From contig CAVXTB010000013.1 of the NCBI GenBank assembly GCA_963764585.1, positions 1 through 64,000 of the forward strand: DNA of 64,000 nucleotides, given 5' to 3'. The notes under the pieces are model-generated. The model was not told the DNA's origin and made no database searches. It was given only the letters and a program-made list of their open reading frames with translations. This document shows positions 17,235 through 28,539 of this stretch, one piece after another (position 1 is the stretch's first letter; the number at the start of each line of letters is the position of its first letter). The position numbers and the translations under genes were made by a program. The stretch comes from JAOPZW01 sp963764585. Lineage in GTDB: Bacteria > Actinomycetota > Thermoleophilia > Solirubrobacterales > Solirubrobacteraceae.

Positions 17235-17638
17235 TGCAGGTCGGGGAAGAACAGCGCGGCCTCGCGCGCCGCCGACTCGTTGGAGTCCGAGCCGTGGACC
17301 ATGTTCTGGCCGATCTCCAGCGCGAAGTCGCCGCGGATCGAGCCGGTGGTCGCCTCCAGCGGGTTGGTCGCCCCGATGACCTGGCGTGCCGCGACGACCG
17401 CCTCGTAGCCTTCGAGCACGAAGGCGACGAGCGGGCCCGAGGTGATGAACTCGACGAGCTCGCCGAAGAACGGCTTGCCCTCGTGCTCGGCGTAGTGGCG
17501 CTGGGCGAGCGCCTCGTCCATCTGCATGTACTTGAGCGCGACGATGCGCAGGCCCTTGCGCTCGAAACGGGCGATGATCTCGCCGGTCAGCCCGCGCGCG
17601 AACGCGTCCGGCTTGACCAGGATGAGAGTCCGGTCCAT
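17231..17638 (-). CDS. ndk: Nucleoside diphosphate kinase
   Basis: The 135-aa enzyme transfers phosphate from ATP to NDPs through a phospho-histidine. It has TLILVKPDAFARG at the start, the catalytic His115 in NMVHGSDSNESAAREAALFF and Thr/Arg phosphate contacts (ATNPLEATTGSIRGDFA). It is 23 nt downstream of the zinc-ribbon gene. Confidence 0.97.
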   Translation of the reverse strand: MDRTLILVKPDAFARGLTGEIIARFERKGLRIVALKYMQMDEALAQRHYAEHEGKPFFGELVEFITSGPLVAFVLEGYEAVVAARQVIGATNPLEATTGSIRGDFALEIGQNMVHGSDSNESAAREAALFFPDLQ

Positions 17639-17661
17639 GGGGGGAGAGCCTTCCGTCGGGG

Positions 17662-18204
17662 TTACTGGGGTGGCGCCTCGTAGGACGCCGTCGCCTCGGC
17701 CTCGATCTCCTCAGGGCTCGACCGGCGCCGGCGCCGGCGGCGCGGCGCGGGCGTGACGCCCGGGATCTCCGCCTCGCAGTACGGGCAGATGCGCCACGTC
17801 GGGTCCAGCGGCTTGCCGCAGCTCACGCACGGGTCCTTGAGCTTGCGCATGCAGTTCGGGCAGCGCAGGAAGTCCTTCTCGACCTCGTTGTCGCAGTGCG
17901 GGCACAGGATGTAGTTCAGCGAGTGCAGCCGCGCCTCGGCCGCCTGCATCTCGAGCTCGCGCTCGCGCACGTCGTCGAGGTACTCGGGTGGTCGCACGAT
18001 CATGTAGACGACCGTGCCGACGAACGGGAAGAGCGACGCGGCGGTGGCGCAGCCGACCAGCATCGGGTCGGCGATGCGCCGGCGCGCATCGGCGTACGTG
18101 TAGTAGACGAGCGCCAACCACACGACCACGAGGACGAGGATCAGCAGCTTGACGGCCGTGTCGAGGCCCTCGTTGTCGATGCCAAAGAGGCCTATGGGCA
18201 GCAT
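17662..18204 (-). CDS. Membrane-anchored double zinc-ribbon protein
   Basis: The 180-aa product has two N-terminal membrane helices (LLILVLVVVWLALVYYTYADA and a VGCATAASLFPFVGTVVYMIV segment), then a soluble part with paired CxxC motifs: CPHCDNEV, CPNCMRKL, CVSCGKPL and CPYCEAEI. This gives two treble-clef/zinc-ribbon units. A basic, Arg-rich stretch follows. The function is unknown; it may bind nucleic acid or protein partners at the membrane. It lies in the valS-folC-ndk interval, where other actinobacteria often carry a different small membrane protein. Confidence 0.8.
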   Translation of the reverse strand: MLPIGLFGIDNEGLDTAVKLLILVLVVVWLALVYYTYADARRRIADPMLVGCATAASLFPFVGTVVYMIVRPPEYLDDVRERELEMQAAEARLHSLNYILCPHCDNEVEKDFLRCPNCMRKLKDPCVSCGKPLDPTWRICPYCEAEIPGVTPAPRRRRRRRSSPEEIEAEATASYEAPPQ

Positions 18205-18263
18205 GGGACGGGGCGAAGGCTAGACCAAGCGGCGGCGGTTACCGCCGCACCGTGGATACCCGC

Positions 18264-18380
18264 TCACAGGAACAACCGACCAAAACCGTAGCCCAGCGCG
18301 AAGAACGCGAGGATCACGAGGGCGACGATCACCGCCACGGCGGCGATCATGGCCGGCACGGACGGGCCGTCGTCGCTCAT
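18264..18380 (-). CDS. 38-aa single-span membrane peptide
   Basis: The reading frame from ATG 18380 to TGA 18264 encodes MSDDGPSVPA followed by one long hydrophobic helix (MIAAVAVIVALVILAFFALG) and YGFGRLFL. The acidic N-terminus, single transmembrane helix and aromatic/basic end are typical of small regulatory or scaffold membrane peptides. It lies between folC (55 nt downstream) and the zinc-ribbon gene (59 nt upstream), all on the minus strand. The bias toward V/I/A/L/F codons makes chance unlikely, but I know of no named family. Confidence 0.65.
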   Translation of the reverse strand: MSDDGPSVPAMIAAVAVIVALVILAFFALGYGFGRLFL

Positions 18381-18435
18381 CGCGAGGGACCCCTCCGGAA
18401 GTGGCCGCGTCGAATGGGCGAGCAACCGCGCGCTG

Positions 18436-19673
18436 TCACAGCGTGCTCCTGCGACCGGCCGCGCCCTCTGGCCGCAGCAGATCGGCGATCAGGTAGATCG
18501 AGCCCGTGGCCAGCGCCACCCCTTCGGGCCCGGCCGCGGCGCGGGCCTCGCGCAGCGCCCGGCGCGGATCGGGCACCGTGCGCGCCGGCGGGCCGCCGAG
18601 CTGGCGGCACAGCGACTGCAGCGTCGCCGGCGTCAGCGCGCGCGGGTTGGCGTTGGCCGTGCAGATGACCTCGGTGCACAGCGGCAGCAGCTCGCGCAGC
18701 ATCCCCGCGGCGTCCTTGTCGTCGAGGATCGACAGGCAGGCGACGAGCCGCCGGCCCTCGAGGAAGCCGCGCAGCGCCTCGGCCAGCGCCACCATCCCGC
18801 CGGGGTTGTGCGCGCCGTCGAGCACCGTGTCCGGCTCGTGGCCGACGACCTCGAAGCGCCCGGGCACGAGCGTCGACGCGGCCGCCGCGCGCACGGCGTC
18901 CTCGTCGAGCTCGCCGAGGTAGGCCTCGGCCGCCGCGCGCGCCAGGGCGAAGTTGCGCCGCTGGTAGGAGCCGCGCGCGAGCACCTCGACGCCGGGGTCA
19001 GCGCCCGCCTGCACCAGGCGCGCGCCGCGCTCGGCGCACGTCTCGCGCGCGAGGGCCAGCGCGTCGGGATCGAGCCCGTCCCCGACCACGAGCGTCCCGC
19101 CCGGCCGCACGACGTCGAGCTTCTCGGCGGCGATGTCGGTCACGGTCGGCCCCAGCCAGCGCGTGTGCTCCAGGCCGACGTTCGTCAGCACCTGCACGCG
19201 CGAGGCGATCACGCTGGTCGCGTCGTAGCGCCCGCCGAGGCCGGCCTCGATCACGGCGACCTCCACCTCGGCGCCGGCCAGCTCGTCGTAGGCGGCAGCC
19301 GTGAGCGCCTCGAACTGCGTGACGCGGTCGTCCTCCCCCAGCGTGCGATCGACCTTCTCGGCCGCCCGGCGCGCGCGCTCGACGGCCGCGGCGAAGTGCT
19401 CGGGGCTCGAGTCCTCGTCGTCGATGCGCACGCGCTCGGTGAACGACACGAGGTGCGGCGACAGGTAGGTCCCGGTGCGCAGGCCGTGGCGGCGCAGGAT
19501 CGCGGCGGCCATCCGCGCGGTCGACGACTTGCCGTTGGTACCGACGACGTGGATCGTGCCGTAGCGCTCCTGGGGCGAGCCGAGCACGGTCATGAGCCGC
19601 CGCATGCGGTCCAGGCCGAAGCGCATGCCGAACAGCTCGAGGCCGAGCAGGTAGCGCTCTGCCTCGGCGAGCG

Positions 19674-19677
<4 letters not shown>
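18436..19677 (-). CDS. folC: Folylpolyglutamate synthase / dihydrofolate synthase
   Basis: The 413-aa Mur-ligase-family enzyme adds glutamate to folates. It has the P-loop VVGTNGKSST (residues 46-52 region), YLSPHLVSFTERVRID, the VIEAGLGGRYDATSV block and DGAHNPGG. It starts with GTG at 19677, overlapping the valS stop (GTGA), so it is coupled to valS. The frame is open far upstream through valS, but that is a shadow. Confidence 0.94.
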
Positions 19678-22205
<2,528 letters not shown>

Positions 22206-22230
22206 CGGGCGGCGGAGTCTACGCAGCGTT

Positions 22231-22494
22231 TCATTGGCGGCGCCCGTGGCGGCGGCGCCCGACGATGGCCGCCGCTGCGAGCGATCCGCCGAGGCGTACG
22301 AGGTGCAGCCGGCGCGCCAGAGCGGTCAGCTGCGCGCGGTCGGCGGCGGTCAGGTTGCGCGGGTTGCCGCGCGAGCGGCGCATGAGATCGCTGACCTCGG
22401 CGCGGTCGCCCGCGTCGAGCCGATCCCAGTGGGCGCGGCCGGCCTTCAGCACCTCGAAGAGGATCAACCAGGGGGCGAGTCGTCGCAGAAGCAT
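22231..22494 (-). CDS. Small basic protein of unknown function
   Basis: An 87-aa product with a hydrophobic start (LLRRLAPWLILFEVLKAG), a central charged helical part (DAGDRAEVSDLMRRSRGNPRNL, AADRAQLTALARRL), a short hydrophobic stretch (LGGSLAAAAIVG) and a basic end. It is 25 nt upstream of valS on the same strand. I do not recognise a named family. Membrane association through the two hydrophobic parts is plausible. Confidence 0.55.
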   Translation of the reverse strand: MLLRRLAPWLILFEVLKAGRAHWDRLDAGDRAEVSDLMRRSRGNPRNLTAADRAQLTALARRLHLVRLGGSLAAAAIVGRRRHGRRQ

Positions 22495-22538
22495 GGTGTC
22501 GCGTTACCCGTCGTCGCGGCGGCGCACCGGCGTCGCAT

Positions 22539-22564
22539 GGAACCTTTGCACGGTGCGCGGCGTC
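22539..22564 (+). promoter_or_regulatory. ECF-type promoter before the lipoprotein gene
   Basis: GGAAC (22539-22543) and CGTC (22561-22564) are separated by 17 nt, a textbook pair for many ECF sigma factors. The second box ends 9 nt before the ATG at 22574, so the message would have almost no leader. It may be recognised by the ECF sigma factor encoded at 59193 or by another one. Confidence 0.4.
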
Positions 22565-22573
22565 CTTGAGGAC

Positions 22574-23059
22574 ATGAAGCTGATTCCCCTGGCCCTGGTT
22601 CTCGCCCTCGTCCTCGCTGCGTGCGGATCGTCGTCCAACGACACCAGCACCGCCAGCAGCGGCACCAGCGCCAAGGCGATCGTCGCGAGCGCCGAGAAGG
22701 GCAAGGTCGGCCGCGTCGTCGTCGACGCGCGGGGGCGCACGCTCTACCGCTTCACCGCCGAGGCCCAGGGCCGGCCGGTGTGCAACGGCGCGTGCGTGAG
22801 CACCTGGCTCCCGGCGACCGTCGTCAAGGCCGCCGGCCTCCCCGCGCACGTCGCGACCGTCAAGCGCGACGACGGCGCGCTGCAGCTCACCTACGACGGC
22901 CATCCGCTCTACCGCTACGCCGGCGACAGCTCGACGGCGGACGCCAACGGCGAGGGCGTCGGCGGCCAGTGGTTCGTCGTCAAGGCCGGCGGCGGCAACG
23001 ACGGCAGCGGCGGCGGCTCGGCCACGCAGGAGAGCAACAAGCGCAGTTACGGGTACTGA
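22574..23059 (+). CDS. Lipoprotein with COG4315-type secreted repeats
   Basis: The 161-aa product starts with a lipoprotein signal peptide (LALVLALVLAACGSS, lipobox LAAC). Two repeats follow that resemble the secreted repeat family PF03640: VVVDARGRTLYRFTAEAQGRPVCNGACVSTWLP and LQLTYDGHPLYRYAGDSSTADANGEGVGGQWFVV. The family is extracytoplasmic and of unknown function. A Gly/Ser-rich tail ends it. A paralogue without lipobox lies at 31689-32120. Confidence 0.85.
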   Translation: MKLIPLALVLALVLAACGSSSNDTSTASSGTSAKAIVASAEKGKVGRVVVDARGRTLYRFTAEAQGRPVCNGACVSTWLPATVVKAAGLPAHVATVKRDDGALQLTYDGHPLYRYAGDSSTADANGEGVGGQWFVVKAGGGNDGSGGGSATQESNKRSYGY

Positions 23060-23079
23060 TCTGTTATAAGCTATATCGT

Positions 23080-23430
23080 GTGGATGCGATACAGCACCAG
23101 CCGGGGCGCCTGATCCGCGCGCTCCGACACGAGGCAGGCATCACCCAGCAACAGCTCGCCGGGCGCATGGGAACGACGCAGTCGGCCATCGCCGCACTCG
23201 AGCGTGGGGACTCCAACCCCACGATCAGAACCGTTGCCGACGCGCTCGACGCGCTGGGGCACCAGCTCGTCCTGAGCGCGACCCCGAAGCCGGCCGGCGC
23301 CGACGAGAGCCTCATCCGCCAGCAGCTCGAGCTCACCCCGGCGCAGCGGCTCGAAGGCCTCGAGGCGATGGCCCGCCAGGCCCGCGTCCTGACCCTCGCG
23401 GGGGCAAGAGCGCGTGGCGAGCTGGACTGA
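23080..23430 (+). CDS. XRE-family helix-turn-helix protein (probable antitoxin)
   Basis: The 116-aa protein has an XRE HTH over residues 9-65 (RLIRALRHEAGITQQQLAGRMGTTQSAIAALERGD, NPTIRTVADALDALGHQL). Its C-terminal helices (ESLIRQQLELTPAQRLEGLEAMARQ) resemble dimerisation or neutralising segments of antitoxins. I chose GTG 23080: an AT-rich TTATAAGCTATAT lies directly before it, rare in this genome, and would serve as a -10 region for a leaderless message or as an operator. It overlaps the next gene by 17 nt. Confidence 0.8.
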   Translation: MDAIQHQPGRLIRALRHEAGITQQQLAGRMGTTQSAIAALERGDSNPTIRTVADALDALGHQLVLSATPKPAGADESLIRQQLELTPAQRLEGLEAMARQARVLTLAGARARGELD

Positions 23431-23917
23431 CTTCGAGCCGGCGCGACTGCTGACGCGCCTCGTCGCCGCCGAGGTCGACTTCGTGATCGTCGGCGGAGTC
23501 GCGGTCGTGCTGCAGGCGCAACCGCGGTTCACCAAGGACCTCGACATCTGCTACGCGACCGAGCCAGAGAACCTCGAGCGATTGGGCACCGTGCTCGGCG
23601 CGATACACGCGCGACTGCGGGGGATCGACGACACCGTTCCGTTCGTCGCCGACGCGCGCACGTTGCGCCAGACGCAGATCCTCACGCTGACCACCGACGA
23701 CGGCGAGCTCGACCTGCTGGTCGACCCGCAGGGCGCGCCGCCGTATGCGCAGCTGCGCGGTGACGCAGACGTGCTCGAGCTCGCCGGGATCGAGGTGCGC
23801 GTCGCGTCGCTCGAGCACCTGACCTCGATGAAGCGCGCCGCCGGCCGCCCGCAGGACCTCGCCGACCTCGAGGCGCTCCAGATCGCCCGCCGCCGGCGCG
23901 GCCGGCGCCGGCGCTAG
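23414..23917 (+). CDS. Nucleotidyltransferase-fold protein (AbiEii/DUF6036-like, probable toxin)
   Basis: The 167-aa product has the minimal nucleotidyltransferase signature: GG at residues 27-28 (DFVIVGGVAVVLQAQ), RFTKDLDI with Asp42 and Asp44, and a third acidic residue at Asp100 in DDGELDLLVD. A helix with SLEHLTSMKRAAGRPQDLADLEAL follows, typical of this group. Start GTG at 23414 lies inside the upstream XRE gene, so the two are translationally coupled. It ends in a very basic RRRRGRRRR tail. By analogy with AbiE-type pairs it could transfer nucleotides to tRNA or protein; this is an inference. Confidence 0.75.
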   Translation: MASWTDFEPARLLTRLVAAEVDFVIVGGVAVVLQAQPRFTKDLDICYATEPENLERLGTVLGAIHARLRGIDDTVPFVADARTLRQTQILTLTTDDGELDLLVDPQGAPPYAQLRGDADVLELAGIEVRVASLEHLTSMKRAAGRPQDLADLEALQIARRRRGRRRR

Positions 23918-24955
23918 CCGAGCGCCCGGCCCGCCGCCTCCAGGCGCTCCGCCGCCTCGGCCGCCAGCGCCGCGACGAGCTCGCCGGCCGGCAGGTCGCT
24001 GGCGAGCTCGTGCGCCTGGCCGGCCCAGAGGTTGATGACGTCGGCGTCGCCCGCCTTGCGGCCCGCCGCGCGCAGCGGCGCGGTGACGTGGTGGACCTCG
24101 GGGTAGGCGATCGGGGCGTCGGCCGAGTGCTCGCGCAGGAAGCGGTTGACGATGCCGCGCGCGGTGCGGCCGCTGAAGGCCCGGGTCAGGCGCGTCGGTG
24201 CGCTCGTCGCGAGCGCCTCGCGGTGCGCCGCGGACGTCGCGGCCTCCGGGCAGCGCATGAACGCGGTGCCGATCTGGGCGGCGCGCGCGCCCGCGCACAG
24301 CACGGCCGCCACGGCGGCGCCCGAGGCGATGCCGCCCGACGCGACGAGCGGCAGGTCGGTGCGCGCGCCCACGAGCTGCAGCAGCGCGAGCAGGCCGTAG
24401 TCGCCGCCCTCGGCGTCGACGAACGACGCACGGTGGCCGCCGGCCTCGATGCCCTGCACGACGAGCGCGTCGGCGCCCGCCGCGGCGGCGCGCTGCGCCT
24501 CGTCGGGGTCGGTCACGGTCACCCACACGCTGCTGCCGACGGCCTGCAGGCGGGCGACGACGTCGGCGGGCGGGCAGCCGAAGGTGAAGGACACCGCGGC
24601 GACCGGATCGGCCTCGAGCAGCTCGAGCTTGGCGTCCCATCCGTCGTCCTCGAAGCGCGGCTCGCCGAGCGCGACGCCGTGGCGCTCGGCCTCCTCGCGC
24701 AGGCTCTCGACGTACGCCGCGTAGGCGGCCGGCTCGGCCCGGCGGCCCGGGCACGAAGACGTTGACCCCGAACGGCGCGCCGGTGAGCGCGCGGGTGGCG
24801 CGCACGTCCTCGCGCAGCCCGTCGGGCGTCTTGTAGCCCGCGGCGAGGAAGCCGAACGCGCCGGCCTCGACGACGGCGGCGGTCAGCTCGGGCGTCGACG
24901 CACCGCCGGCGAGCGGCGCCTGGACGATGGGAACCCGGAACGCGCCGGGGAGCAC
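23914..24955 (-). pseudogene. Nitronate monooxygenase-like flavoprotein, frameshifted
   Basis: The first part (24955 to about 24750) reads VPIVQAPLAGGASTPELTAAVVEAGAFGFLAAGY and GAPFGVNVFVPG, the FMN-binding start of the 2-nitropropane dioxygenase family. The rest continues in another frame (VSFTFGCPP, ALVVQGIEAGGHRAS, PLVASGGIASGAAVAAVLCAGARAAQIGTAF). The two frames join within the GC-rich stretch about 24737-24752, where one extra C would explain the change. It is either a recent pseudogene or a sequencing error in a homopolymer-like GC run. If intact it would encode about 347 aa. Confidence 0.8.
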
Positions 24956-24962
24956 CGCTGGC

Positions 24963-26240
<1,278 letters not shown>

Positions 26241-26269
26241 TCCCTCTCTCCCTCAGAGATCCCTCCAAG

Positions 26270-26854
26270 CTAATGCTCGGAGATCACCCGGTCAATGATG
26301 CCGTACTCCACTGCCTCCTCGGAGGACATGAAGTAATCGCGCTCGGTGTCGGTGCGCACCTTGTCGTAGTCCTGCTTGGTGTGCTTGGCGATGATCTTGT
26401 CCAGGCGCTGGCGGATGTCGATGATCTCCTTGGCGTGGATCTCGATGTCCGTGGCCTGGCCCTGGAAGCCTGAGCTCACCTGGTGGATGAGGATCTTCGC
26501 GTTGGGCAGCGCCATGCGCTTGCCCTCCGCGCCGCCGGCCAGCAGCAGCGCCCCCATCGACATGGCGATGCCGACGCAGATCGTCTGCACGTCGGGCTTG
26601 ATGAACTGCATCGTGTCGTAGATCGCCAGCCCCGCGTAGACGGAGCCGCCCGGCGAGTTGATGTACACCGAGATGTCCTTGTCGGGGTCCTCGGACTCCA
26701 GGTGCAGGAGCTGGGCCACGATCAGGTTGGCGATCTGGTCGTCCACCGGCGTCCCCAGGAAGACGATGCGCTCGTTGAGCAGGCGCGAGTAGATGTCGAA
26801 GGCGCGCTCGCCTCGCGACGTCTGCTCCACCACCATGGGGACAAGGGGGCTCAT
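26270..26854 (-). CDS. clpP: ATP-dependent Clp protease proteolytic subunit
   Basis: The 194-aa serine protease has the triad Ser99 (GIAMSMGA), His124 (ILIHQVSSG) and Asp173 (RDYFMS). It forms the barrel that works with ClpX. Only one clpP is present here, whereas many actinobacteria have two in tandem; a second copy may lie elsewhere. It is separated from tig by 116 nt, in which the minus strand carries a TAnnnT match (TAGGCT, 26903-26908). Confidence 0.97.
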   Translation of the reverse strand: MSPLVPMVVEQTSRGERAFDIYSRLLNERIVFLGTPVDDQIANLIVAQLLHLESEDPDKDISVYINSPGGSVYAGLAIYDTMQFIKPDVQTICVGIAMSMGALLLAGGAEGKRMALPNAKILIHQVSSGFQGQATDIEIHAKEIIDIRQRLDKIIAKHTKQDYDKVRTDTERDYFMSSEEAVEYGIIDRVISEH

Positions 26855-26970
26855 GGCTCTCGCTTCGTTCTCGGTCGTCGGGGCGGTTCCTTCAGAGGAG
26901 GCAGCCTAGCAATCGCCCCGCGGCCACCTTCCTGGGCAGTCGGATGGTTTCGCACGCGCCTTGAGCGCGT

Positions 26971-28365
26971 TCACGCGCCGGGAGTCCACAGGCGCGACGA
27001 ACCACCTTCTGCCGGCTCCTTGCCGGGAGTCCACAGCTTGTCACGTGCCTGGGCCTGCTCGACGGATATAGGAGTCGCGCTCTCGGCGAGCAGGTCGAGG
27101 GCCGCGCGCTGGGCGAGGTCGTCGCGCAGGTCGTCGAGGCGCCCGGCCTTCTCCAGGCGCGCGCGCAGCTTCTCCGGCGTGGTGCGCTCGCGGGCGGCGG
27201 TGGCCTGCAGCGCATCGAGGACGTCGCCGTCGGTCGGCTCGATCTCCTCGGCCTCGATCACCGCGGCGATGACCGCCTCGCGGCGCAGCGCCTGCTCGGC
27301 GTCGGGCTTGGCCTCCTCGAGGATCTCGTCCTCCGAGCGGCCGGCGATGCGCAGGTAGGCGTCCCTGTTGATCCCCTGGTGGCCGAGCGAGTGCAGCATG
27401 CGCTCCCACAGCTCGCGCGCCCGCGCGTCGACCAGCGCTGCGGGGACGTCGACCTTCGACTCGGCGACGACCGCGTCGAGCACCGCCTCACGGAACTCGG
27501 CCTCGATGCGCGACTCGTCGGCCTCGCGCAGCTTGGCGGCGACGTCCTCGCGCAGCTCGGCGAGGCTGTCGAACCCGGCGGCGTCGGAGGCGAAGTCGTC
27601 GTCGAGCGCGGGCAGGTCCTTGCGCTTGACCTCCTTGACGGTGACCGCGAACTGCGCCTGCCTGCCGGCGAGCTCGGCGGCGCCGTAGTCCTCGGGGAAG
27701 TCGACGGTGACCGTACGCTCGTCGCCGGCCTTCGCGCCCATCAGCTGCTCCTCGAAGCCGGGCACGAGGCGCCCCGAGCCGAGCTCGACGAGCTGGTCGC
27801 GGCCCTCGCCGCCGGCGAACGGCTCGCCGTCGATCGAGCCGAGGTAGTCCATGACGAGGAAGTCGCCGCTGCCGGCGGCGTCCTCGACGGTCTCCAGGCG
27901 CGCGTTGCGCTCGCGCAGCGCTTCGATCTCGCCCTCGACCGCCTCGTCGTCGGCGGCCGCCTCGCGCTTGCCGACCTCGACGCCCTTGTACTCGCCGAGC
28001 TTGGCGGTCGGGCGCACGCCGATCTCGATCGTGAAGGTCAGCGGCTGGCCTTCGTCGGGGAGGTCGCCGAGGTCGAGGTCGGGGTCGCCGACGGGATGGA
28101 TGCCCGCGGCGTCGATCGCGTCGAGGTACCAGCGCCCGAGCGCGCCGCGGACGGTCTCGTCGAGCACGGTCTCGCGCCCGACGCGCTGGATGACGACGGG
28201 CGGCGGCACCTTGCCCTTGCGAAAGCCCGGCATCCGCAGGTCGCGCCCGAGCTGGCGGGCGGTCGCCTGCATGCGACGCTCGACCTCCTCGGCAGGCACC
28301 TCGGCCTGCACGCGCACCCGCGATTCGGGCAGCTCCGTGACGGACGTCTTGACGGCGGCGCTCAT
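26971..28365 (-). CDS. tig: Trigger factor (ribosome-associated chaperone, peptidyl-prolyl isomerase)
   Basis: The 464-aa protein has the ribosome-binding N-terminal domain with MPGFRKGKVPPPVV, the FKBP-like domain (GDFLVMDYLGSIDGEPF, LVPGFEEQLMGAKAGDERTV) and the helical C-terminal arms. I chose ATG 28365 because the family begins with a KTSVTELPESRVRVQ-like sequence there; a GTG at 28446 in frame would add 27 unusual residues. The C-terminus carries two LWTPG copies about 15 residues apart. The start lies within a 17-bp inverted repeat (28364-28439) that could hide it in mRNA structure. Confidence 0.95.
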   Translation of the reverse strand: MSAAVKTSVTELPESRVRVQAEVPAEEVERRMQATARQLGRDLRMPGFRKGKVPPPVVIQRVGRETVLDETVRGALGRWYLDAIDAAGIHPVGDPDLDLGDLPDEGQPLTFTIEIGVRPTAKLGEYKGVEVGKREAAADDEAVEGEIEALRERNARLETVEDAAGSGDFLVMDYLGSIDGEPFAGGEGRDQLVELGSGRLVPGFEEQLMGAKAGDERTVTVDFPEDYGAAELAGRQAQFAVTVKEVKRKDLPALDDDFASDAAGFDSLAELREDVAAKLREADESRIEAEFREAVLDAVVAESKVDVPAALVDARARELWERMLHSLGHQGINRDAYLRIAGRSEDEILEEAKPDAEQALRREAVIAAVIEAEEIEPTDGDVLDALQATAARERTTPEKLRARLEKAGRLDDLRDDLAQRAALDLLAESATPISVEQAQARDKLWTPGKEPAEGGSSRLWTPGA

Positions 28366-28439
28366 GGGACCGGTGACGATAGCGTCCGGCCGGTGCCCCC
28401 CGAGCGCCGGATCGCCGCCTGGATCGTCACCGGTCCCAT
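28364..28439 (-). promoter_or_regulatory. 17-bp inverted repeat over the tig start codon
   Basis: ATGGGACCGGTGACGAT (28364-28380, + strand) is the exact reverse complement of ATCGTCACCGGTCCCAT (28423-28439), with 42 nt between. In minus-strand RNA starting upstream of 28440 the two arms would form a stable stem whose 3' arm ends in the tig AUG and covers the place of its ribosome binding site. The other arm codes for part of a divergent small protein (28393-28539). It could act as a translational switch or a shared operator. Confidence 0.6.
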
Positions 28440-28539
28440 CGGCCACCTCTACGGCGGCCTCGTCGACTGGGCCGCGCTCCTCGCGCGCTTCGCGTACGCG
28501 CGCGCGCGAGGACGCGATCCGTCAGCCGGAGCCGGCTAG
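28393..28539 (+). CDS. 48-aa small protein, divergent from tig
   Basis: GTG 28393 to TAG 28539 encodes a peptide with a basic start, then AAWIVTGPIGHLYGGLVDWA, ALLARFAYARARGR and a short tail. The amphipathic, aromatic pattern and the VTGPIGHLYGG block look like a small conserved actinobacterial membrane-associated protein I have seen in similar genomes, but I cannot confirm this. It starts 27 nt from the tig start on the other strand and overlaps the stop of the next minus-strand gene by 4 nt. Confidence 0.6.
   Translation: MPPERRIAAWIVTGPIGHLYGGLVDWAALLARFAYARARGRDPSAGAG

Noticed and set aside
28446..28446. GTG as the tig start
   Set aside because: It would add 27 Gly/Asp/Pro-rich residues absent from the family; ATG 28365 fits.
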